From Tupaia tana (lineage: Eukaryota > Chordata > Mammalia > Scandentia > Tupaiidae), in assembly GCA_026018925.1 (NCBI GenBank), contig JAKSZU010000009.1, positions 80,691,090 through 80,755,089 of the forward strand: a stretch of 64,000 nt of DNA, read 5' to 3'. The translations under genes and the position numbers were made by a program. The notes beneath the pieces are model-generated. The model searched no databases. It was not told the origin of the DNA and saw nothing but the letters and a program-made list of their open reading frames with translations. Shown here piece by piece: positions 56,515 through 64,000 of the stretch (position 1 is its first letter; every line of letters begins with the position of its first letter).

Positions 56515-59500
56515 AATACCAATAACGTTGAATGTCAATGAATTAAATTCACCAATCAAGAGACAGACTGGCTGAATGGATTAAAAATTAGAAATCCTCC
56601 ATCTGCTCCCTACAAGAAGCCTATCTCATGGATAAACACATACATAGATTAAAAGTGAAGGGCTGAAAAGAGGTATTCCATGCAAATGGAAACCAAAAAA
56701 GAGCGGGAGTCACTATACTGATTTTGGACAAAATAGGCTTTAAGACAAAAACCATAAGAAAAGACAAAAGAAGGGCATTATATAGTAGTAAATGGGCTAA
56801 TTTATCAAGAAGATATAATGCTTATAAACATCTATGCGCTCAACTCAAGAGCACCCAAATATGTAAAGGAAAGGCTGATATATCTAAAAAGAGAGAAAGA
56901 TTCTAACACACCAATTATAGGAGATCTCAACACCCCATTATCTCTTTCATACCGATCAACGAGACAAAAAGTAAAGAAATTCAGGACCTAAATGATACCA
57001 TAATCAGATGGACTTGATAGACATCTATAGAACTTTCCACCCAAAAAACAAAAAATATTTTCCTCAGCCACCCATGGTACTTTTTCAAAGACTGACCATA
57101 TGATAGAGCACAAAACTAGCCTTTACAGATTCAAAGGCATAGAAACTATATTCAGCAACTTCTCCAACCATAATGAAATTAAACTTGGTATTAATGACAG
57201 GAAAAACCCTTCAAAATACACAAATACATGTAAACTAAATAACCTACTTCAGAATGACTTCATGACTACTGAAGAAATTAAGACTGAAATCAAAAGATTC
57301 ATGGAAACAAATAATAATGAGTGCAGAAGCTTCCATAATCTATGGGACACTGCAAAAGTAGTCATAAGAGGGAAGTTCATAGCAATTAGTGCGCATAAGA
57401 AAAATAAGGAAAGGAAGAAAAATGACAACCTAACATCATGCCTCAGGGAATTGGAAAAAAAATCCAAAAAAATGCCAGAAGAAAAGAAATAATAAAAATT
57501 AGAGCAGAAATAAAATAGAAAAATAAGAACTACAAAGTAAATAAATGAAAGCAAAAGCTTGTTCTTAGAAAAGATTAACAAGATCGATACACCATTAGCT
57601 AGACTAACTTAGAAGAAGTGAGAAAGGAACCAGATAAATCAAATTTGCAAATAATAAGGCAACATTACAATAGACAAAATACAAATAAAAAACATTAGAG
57701 GATACCATGAGCGAGTATACCCACAAAGAAGAAAACCTAGATGAGATGGACAAATTCCTAGTCACATATAATCTACCAAGATTGTCTCAGGAGGACATAA
57801 AAAGCCTGACTAGACCTATAACAGGTCATGAGATTTAATAAGTAGTAAATAACCTCCAAACAAAGAAAAGTCCAGGTCCTTATGAATTCACTACTGAATT
57901 TTACAAAACTTTTAAAGAAGTGGTAACCACCATTCTACTCACACTGTTTCTAGAGATCCAAAAGGAAGGAACCCTTCCAAATTCATTCTATAAAGCCTCC
58001 AATACTCTCATTCCCAAAACAGATAAAGATACAACAAAAAAGGAAAACTACAGACTAGTATCTATGATGAATATACATGCAAAAATTCTCAACAAGATAC
58101 TTGCAAACCGTATTCAACAGCATATAAAAAATATTATTCACCACAACCAGGTAGGCTTTATTCCAGGGATGCAAGGGTGGTTCAGCATATGCAAAACCAT
58201 AAATGTAATACACTATATTAACAGAAAGACAAATAACAACCATAAGATCATTTCAATGGATGCAGAAAAAATCTGACTAAATACAATATTCCTTTATGAT
58301 TAAGACTCTCAGTAAAATTGGCATAGAAGGATCTTTCTCAGCGTAATAAAAGCCATCTATGAAAAATCTGTAGCTAACATACTGAATGGAGAAAAGCTGA
58401 AAGCTTTTCCACTCCTATTCAATATAGTACTAGAAGTCCTAGATGATGCAATCAGACAAGAGAAGGAAATAAAAAGGCATTCCAAAAGGGAAGGAAGAGT
58501 TGAAATCATCTCTATTTGCAGATGACATGATCACATACATGGAAGACCTAATAGTATCCATGAAAAAAACTTCTTGAAGTAATAAATGCATACAGTAAAG
58601 TGGCAGGATACAAAATTAACTTAGAAAACTCTATAACAGTTCTATATACAAACAAGTAAACAGACACAGAACTGAAGAAAGTAATCCCATTTTCCATAGC
58701 CACAAAAAGTATAAAATACCTAGGAATAAACTAACCAAGGAAGTCAAGGACTTCTATAAGCACAACTATAAAAATCTTAAAAAAATAAATAAATAAATGA
58801 CACAAAAAAGTGGAAGGACATTCCATATTCTTGGATTGGAAGAATATAATCAGAATGGCAATCTTACACAAATTAATCTACATATTTAATTCAATCCCTA
58901 TAAAATTACAAGAGACATTCTTCACAGATCTAGCAAAGAAAATCATAGAATTTGTCTGGAATCATAAAAGAACCCGTATTACCAAACACATCCTGTGCAA
59001 GAAGAGTGAAGTAGGTGACATCTCACTTCCTGACCCCAAAATATATTACAAAGCTGTGAGAATCAAAACAGCATGGTATTGGCACCAAAACAGCATGGTA
59101 TTGGCACAAAAACAGACATGACGACCAATGGAACAGAGTAGAGCCCCCAGAAATAAACCCAAAATCATTCAGCCAACTGATCTTTGACAAAGGATACCAG
59201 TTCATCTAATGTGAAAAGTAAAATCTCTTTAGCAAATAGTGCTGGAAAAACTGGGTATCCACCTGCAGAAGGATTAATCTGAACCCCTATCTGTCACCAT
59301 TAACAAAAATCAAATCAAAGTGGATCAAAGATCTAAACCTAAGACCGCAAACTATAAAACTACTGGTGGAAAACACTGGAGAAACTCTGCGAGACATTGG
59401 CATAGGCAGATACTTCTTAAGCAAGACCCCCAAAACACAGGCAATAATCCCCAAAATTTACAGGTGGGATTACATCAGATTAAGAAGTATCTGCAGAGGA

Positions 59501-60480
59501 AAGGACACATAATTAGTGTGACTTGACAACCTTCAGACTGGGAAAAATTTTTTGTAAACTATGCCTCAGATAAGAGATTGATAATCAGAATACAAAGGGA
59601 ATGCAAGCATTTTAACCGGAAAAAAATGATCAACCCAATTAAAAGATGGGAAAATGAGCTGAATAAACAACTCTCTAAGGAAGTCATACACACAGCAAAA
59701 AAGCATATTAAAAAAATGCTCAACATCCCTCATCATAAGGGAGATACAGATCAAAACCACAATGAGGGACTAGCAGTAGTCGACCGCGGTTCGAGTCCCA
59801 GACCCAGTGGCTTAAACTCACGCGGGGCGCGTGTGCGTGCGTGACCAAGATCCCAAGAGGAGAATGGAGGAGAAGGGATTATAGCATGGCCATCTCCCCT
59901 GTGGGGTGATTTCTCGCTTTCTGTCTCTCTGTGTTTCTGGCGAGCACACGCGCTCTATAGCAAAAACCTCTCAAAACAAACAAACAAAAAAAAAAACAAA
60001 CAAAAAAAACGCACAATGAAATACCACCTAACGCCAGTCAGAATGGAGAAGATTTAAAAAAAGAAAAAAAGGTAAGTGTCGGAGGGGATGTGTTGAAAGG
60101 GGAACACTCCTACATTGTTGGTGGGAATGTAAATTGGTCCAGCCACTGTGGAGAACAATATGGAGGTTCCTCAAAGAACTTCAAATAGAACTACCATCTA
60201 ATCTAGCAGTTACATTCCTAGGTACCTACCAAAAGAACAGGAGAACGCTCAGTCGGAGAAGTATTTGCATGACTATATTCATTATGGCACAATTCACGAT
60301 TGCCAGGACATGGAACCAACCCAAATGTCCACAAACAGATGAATGGATTGAAAAAGTGTGGCACATATATTCCATGGAATACTATTCAGCCATAAAAAAA
60401 AACAAGACCCTGGCGTTTAATAGAAAGTGGACGAACATGGAAGATTTATTGCTGAGTGAGGCAAGTCAGGCTATGAAATA
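56515..60480 (+). pseudogene. L1 ORF2 (endonuclease/reverse transcriptase), broken
   Basis: The start region encodes LNVNELNSPIKRQTG. The endonuclease motif region (IIGDLNTP-like) is near 56910-56940, the reverse-transcriptase core near 57850-58760 with LFADDM at 58512-58529, and the C-terminal part up to 60480. Stops and shifts split it into at least eight pieces; the longest is about 130 codons. It is inactive. Confidence 0.85.
59767..59999 (+). mobile_element. type L tRNA SINE lacking its A-box region, nested in L1 ORF2
   Basis: GGGACTAGCAGTAGTCGACC: the ~35 bp between AGCAG and TAGTCGACC that hold the pol III A-box are missing; the B-box GGTTCGAGTCCC is perfect. CACAATGAG versus CACAATGAA flank it. 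Confidence 0.93.
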
Positions 60481-60840
60481 GAGACACTGTATGTCTCCAC
60501 TTAAGAAATACCGACTGTTTACAGTCTATGGTAGAGACTGAAAGACTGCAGGCCATAAAACCATTGAAAATTGTTATGGACGCTGGGGCCAAAGTGGAAG
60601 GAGAGTGGGAGAGGGGAAGAGTACAGGAAAGGAAATTTGGGAAAACATGGAGAAGCAAGACATTTGTGGGACACAGATATGGTTTGTTGCCTGTTGATGA
60701 TATCATGTATAGTACTGTCAACTCACCTGCTGTGTCGTATGTATAATGTTGGGTAAAATCTCTTAACAATCTAAATGATGTATAATTATTAAATGTATAA
60801 ATAATAATAATAAAATGAATAAACAAATACAAAAAAATTT

Positions 60841-61095
60841 TAAAGGGGGTAGGGAAAGGAACAGTACATATTAGAAACAGTACAGAAGGGCATGAAAAGT
60901 AGGAGAAAAGGAATCAGGATAAGAAAGAACATTTGACAGACACAATAATGAAAAGGTATCTGTTGATGATAATGCGTATGGTAATGTCTTGGACTAGACT
61001 AATATGCAATGTATTCATGCTGGGAAAAATCATTATGCACACTGTAAATACAGTGATTAAATGTAAAAATAAAATAAAATAAAATAAAAAACAAA
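60841..61095 (+). mobile_element. second L1 3' UTR directly behind the first
   Basis: GGGGGTAGGGAAAGGAACAG, TATCTGTTGATGATAATGCG and a (AAAAT)n end parallel the 3' UTR at 60590-60840. Confidence 0.75.
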
Positions 61096-61239
61096 AATGA
61101 TCTTGTTTAAATTAATGAAAAAAATAAAATAATAATAACAACATGATCAAAAATATGGGAATCCAGTCACCTTCACCACACCTCAGGCTGACCTTAAATT
61201 ATACTTTTATTCCATTTTTTTCCACAAACTTTTCCAAAT

Positions 61240-61490
61240 CCCCTTATCTTAATGATCCCTTTCATATGGAAGTCCAAAATAGGGAAATTTATAAAAATAA
61301 GACAGTAAATTAGTTAGAGCTGAAGGTTCATAGCTAAAGGTAGGGAGTTTCTTTTCAAGGTGACAAAAATGTTCTAAAATTGACTATGGTGATGGTTGCA
61401 CATGTTTTTGAATATACTAAAAATTACTGAGTTGTATATTTTAAATGATTGAATTGTATAGTATGTAAATTATATCTCATTAAAAGAATT
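61240..61490 (+). mobile_element. L1MB-like 3' end
   Basis: GTTCTAAAATTGACTATGGT, GATGGTTGCACATG and TAAATTATATCTCATTAAA follow the L1MB 3' consensus. Confidence 0.75.
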
Positions 61491-61498
61491 CAAAATTC

Positions 61499-61840
61499 TG
61501 GGGCCAGCCAGTGACATGGTGATTAAGGGAACTGGACTCGCACATAGCCAACCACACTTCAAGTCCCAGACCCAGCGGCTTGTTTTTCACTTCCCCCACC
61601 CACTCTGTCCCTCTCTGGTGTAATTTAAATAAATAAATAAAATAAAGTTCAATAATTCTTAGACTCAGTGGCTTGAAAGTCACACTAAGCGCATACGCAT
61701 AAATGCCCAAGATCCTAAGAGGAGAATAGGGAAGTGATTCCAGCATGGCCATCCCCTCTGAGGGGGGGTAATTTCTCACCGTCTGTCTCTCCAGCAAGTG
61801 TGTGTACCCTATACCAATGTCTTTTGGGGAAAAAAAAAAC
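61499..61840 (+). mobile_element. fused type S + type L SINE
   Basis: A full type S copy (GGGGCCAGCCAGTGACATGG to AATAATTCTT, 61499-61658) is joined without tail or target duplication to a headless type L body (GACTCAGTGGCTTGAAAG to TATACCAATGTC plus A-run). Confidence 0.85.
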
Positions 61841-62030
61841 CTTAATTATCAATTAGGGAACTACAAATTAAAATCACAATGAAATATCACTAAATGAGAT
61901 TAACTTCAAATGCTATTACCAAGGATGCAGAGAAACTGCAGCACTCATACATTGTTGTGGGAATATGAAATGTCCCAGCCACTCTGGTCAGCAGTTTAGG
62001 AGTGTCTGTTTAAAATAAATATACACACTG

Positions 62031-62272
62031 GGGCCAGCAGGTGGCGTAGTGATTAAGGCACTGGACTCCCACATGGCTGACTGCGGTTCAAATCTGGACT
62101 GAGCTTTAAACACACCAGGCACATGTATGCGTGCCCAAGACACCAAGAGGAGAATGGAGGAGAAGGGGATTGCAACATGGCCATTCCCTCTGGGGGGTAA
62201 TTTCTTGTTTTCTGTCTCTCTGTCTCTCCTGCAAGCACATGGGATCTATAGCAAAAATCGCTAAAAAAATTA
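62031..62272 (+). mobile_element. type L tRNA SINE
   Basis: GGGGCCAGCAGGTGGCGTAG to TATAGCAAAAATCGC. AATAAATATACA versus AATAAACATACA flank it. Confidence 0.92.
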
Positions 62273-62287
62273 AATTAAAAATAAACA

Positions 62288-62597
62288 TACAGGCTTAGCT
62301 GTGTTGGAACACACTTTAAGACACTATGATCTATAGGCTGAATTCTATTCCCAGTCCAACCGAAAGGCTGGGCATGGTGGCATGTGCCTGCAATTCTAGG
62401 TATTCAGAAGGCTGAAGAAGGAGAATTGCAAGCTCAAGCCCAACCCAGATAACCTATAAAGATTCTTTCTGGAAGAGCCAAGCATGATATTAGAGGCCTG
62501 TGGCCCTGGATATTCAAGAGGCCGAGGCAAGAGAAGTCACAACACTACAAGATTATGTCTTTATAAAATAAATAAATAAATACACAAACAAATAAAT
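62288..62597 (+). mobile_element. 7SL-like (Alu-related) dimer with a tRNA-like head
   Basis: The first 7SL-like unit is GGCTGGGCATGGTGGCATGT and TATTCAGAAGGCTGAAGAAG. The second is GAGCCAAGCATGATATTAGA and TATTCAAGAGGCCGAGGCAA. A tail of AAAT units follows. The leader (GTGTTGGAACACACTTTAAG) may be tRNA-derived. Confidence 0.65.
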
Positions 62598-62892
62598 AAA
62601 TAGCATGCAACTGTCATACAGCCCACCAACTATACTACTGGTCATTTATCACAGAGAAATGAAAATAAGCTCATACAAAAACCTGTACGCAATGTTACAA
62701 CAGCTTTAACTATAACAATCCAAACCTGGAATCAGCCTTTATGTACTTCAACAGGTCAACGATTAAACTGTGTTACATTCATATTACTTTGCAATAAAAA
62801 GCAGTAAGCTATGAATACGTGCAACAACTTGAATGAATCTAAAGAGAATTGTGCTAAGTAGAAAACATCCAATCTCAAAAGGTTACTTCCTA

Positions 62893-63152
62893 GGGACTAG
62901 CAGTTAGCGTAATGGCTATGTCTCTGGACTCCCACGTAGTCGACCGTGGTTCGCGTCCTGGACCCGGTGGCTTAAAACTCACGCCGGGCGCGTGTGCGTG
63001 TGTGCCCAAGATTCCCAGAGGAATACGGAGGAGAAGGGATTGCGGCGTGGCCATCCCCCCTGGGGGGTGATTTCTCGCTTTCTGTCTCTCTGTCTCTATC
63101 TGTCTGGCGAGCATACACACCCTATAGCAAAAACCTCTCCAAAAAAAAAAAA
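62893..63152 (+). mobile_element. type L tRNA SINE (young copy)
   Basis: GGGACTAGCAGTTAGCGTAA to poly-A, CpG-rich. AAAAGGTTACTTCCTA versus AAAAGGTTATTTCCTA flank it. Confidence 0.95.
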
Positions 63153-63467
63153 GGTTATTTCCTATATAATTCCATTTACATGACATATTTAAAATTTAAA
63201 AATTTAAAAATGGAGGACACATTAGTGGTTTCCAGATATTAGGCACAAGGAAGGATGAAGGGAAGGACACAGATATGATTATAAAAAGGCAAAACAAAGA
63301 ATCTTATAATGATAGAACTATTCTGTATCTTGACTGCAATGATAAATAGATAAATCAACTCAGGTTACAAAACTGTATGAAACACAGCACATATATATAC
63401 ACAAGTACTAGTAAAACTGAGAAAGCCTGAATATTATTAGATTTTATCAGTGTCAATATCCTGGTAT

Positions 63468-63705
63468 GGGGGCGAGCAGGTGGTGTAATGGTTAAGGTAG
63501 TGAATCCCACATGGTAGACTGTGTGGTTCCAGTTCCTGACCCAGCAACGTGAAAAACACATGTGTATGTGAGCCCCAAAATCCTAAGAGGAAAATGGAGA
63601 GGGGATTGTGGCATGACCATCTCCCCTGCAGGGTACTTTTTCTCACTCTCCCTCTTTCTCTCTGTCTGTCTCTCTCAGGTGAGCGTATATGCCCTATAGC
63701 AAAAC
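63468..63705 (+). mobile_element. old type L tRNA SINE
   Basis: GGGGGCGAGCAGGTGGTGTA to CCTATAGCAAAACAAAG. Confidence 0.85.
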
Positions 63706-63731
63706 AAAGAGAAAAGAAATGATAGAGAACA

Positions 63732-63990
63732 CCAGGCCAGCTTGTGGTGTGGTGGTTAAGGTGGCTGAATTCCCATGGTTGACTGCACAATACAAGTCCA
63801 GGACATGGTGGCTTGGAAAACACACCAAGCATGTGTGGGCATGTGTGCCCAAAATACTGACAGGAGAATGGAGAAGAGATTGGGATGTGACCATACCCCT
63901 AGGAGAGCTTACTCACTCTTTTTATCTCTCCCTCCTTCTCTCTCTCTCCAGCAAGCACATGCATCCTACAGCAAATTAAAAAAAAAAAAG
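63732..63990 (+). mobile_element. old type L tRNA SINE
   Basis: CCAGGCCAGCTTGTGGTGTG to CATCCTACAGCAAATTAAAA. Confidence 0.83.
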
Positions 63991-64000
63991 AATGGGAATA

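Larger units (their letters stand above)
54733..60840 (+). mobile_element. near full-length LINE-1, inactivated
   Basis: Order: 5' UTR-like segment (to about 55597), ORF1, ORF2, 3' UTR and A-rich end. A type L SINE is nested at 59767. Stops and frameshifts interrupt both ORFs. The 5' boundary is uncertain; the 54733-55340 part is pyrimidine-rich and contains a loosely repeated GCAAGCATCTCCATTTCTGC-like unit (54738 and 54974) that may be L1 5' UTR repeats. Confidence 0.85.
61842..63420 (+). mobile_element. old L1M ORF2/3' end with nested SINEs
   Basis: AATTAGGGAACTACAAATTA, ACATTGTTGTGGGAATATGA, CAACAGCTTTAACTATAACA and GGAGGACACATTAGTGGTTT line up in order with an old L1 3' region, interrupted at 62031, 62290 and 62893. 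Confidence 0.75.

Noticed and set aside
56324-59844. Functional L1 reverse transcriptase
   Set aside because: ORF2 is split by many stops and shifts and by a SINE; only motif remnants such as LFADDM remain.
48717-64000. ATRX exon 2
   Set aside because: No minus-strand match to the LNTLVQKLHDFLAHSS region; the stretch is repeats and plain intron.
1-64000. CRISPR-like or bacterial defence features
   Set aside because: Regularly recurring similar sequences are SINE copies at irregular spacing; the window is mammalian.

Overview
This is eukaryotic, mammalian genomic DNA: AT-rich, intron-dominated, and full of LINE-1 and tRNA-derived SINE copies. The only gene found is an ortholog of ATRX, the X-linked chromatin remodeller, on the minus strand. 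Eleven consecutive exons can be placed base by base. They run from 48716 down to 2329 and correspond to human exons 3 to 13. Each has AG and GT borders and the reading phase is continuous throughout. They add up to 4081 coding nt. One codon is lost in exon 5, and exon 9 is about one codon longer than the human exon as I recall it. Exon 2 lies beyond the right end of the window and exon 14 beyond the left end, so intron 2 (>15 kb) and intron 13 are partial.

Organism: most SINEs belong to two related tRNA-headed families. Type L is about 260 bp and ends in CTATAGCAAAAACCTCTCC plus an A-tail. Type S is about 180 bp and ends in a TC-rich stretch, then TCTGGTCAAATTAAAATAAA. I know of no such families in primates, rodents, rabbit, carnivores or ungulates. 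They fit the CYN SINEs of colugos (Dermoptera). A few older 7SL-like (Alu-related) pieces also fit Euarchontoglires. Colugo is therefore my best guess, as an inference and not a proven assignment.

Layout in plus coordinates: 1-2328 intron 13 (L1M and MIR remnants, SINEs); exon 13 at 2329-2422; intron 12 (9.1 kb); exon 12 at 11502-11678; intron 11 (1.1 kb, mostly three SINEs); exon 11 at 12801-12934; intron 10 (12.3 kb, with a mariner-like element and a repeat-poor centre); exon 10 at 25212-25284; intron 9; the giant exon 9 at 30240-33316; a 293-nt intron 8; exon 8 at 33610-33677; exon 7 at 36647-36756; exon 6 at 42042-42155; exon 5 at 45424-45548; exon 4 at 46376-46428; exon 3 at 48661-48716; then intron 2. 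In intron 2 an old L1 has been hit repeatedly by a younger inverted L1, several SINEs and a 1.5-kb composite element. A nearly full-length but broken L1 follows at about 54.7-60.8 kb.

The exons encode the N-terminal acidic region, the complete ADD histone-H3 reader (exons 7, 8 and the start of 9), the long charged linker with the HP1-binding region, and the DAXX-binding region (end of exon 9 to exon 12). The SNF2 helicase exons are not in the window. The most unusual non-genic object is the composite element at 51729-53239. It has a GC-rich 19-bp minisatellite at its 5' end, a non-L1 middle and an L1-like 3' UTR, and it resembles SVA elements in architecture.
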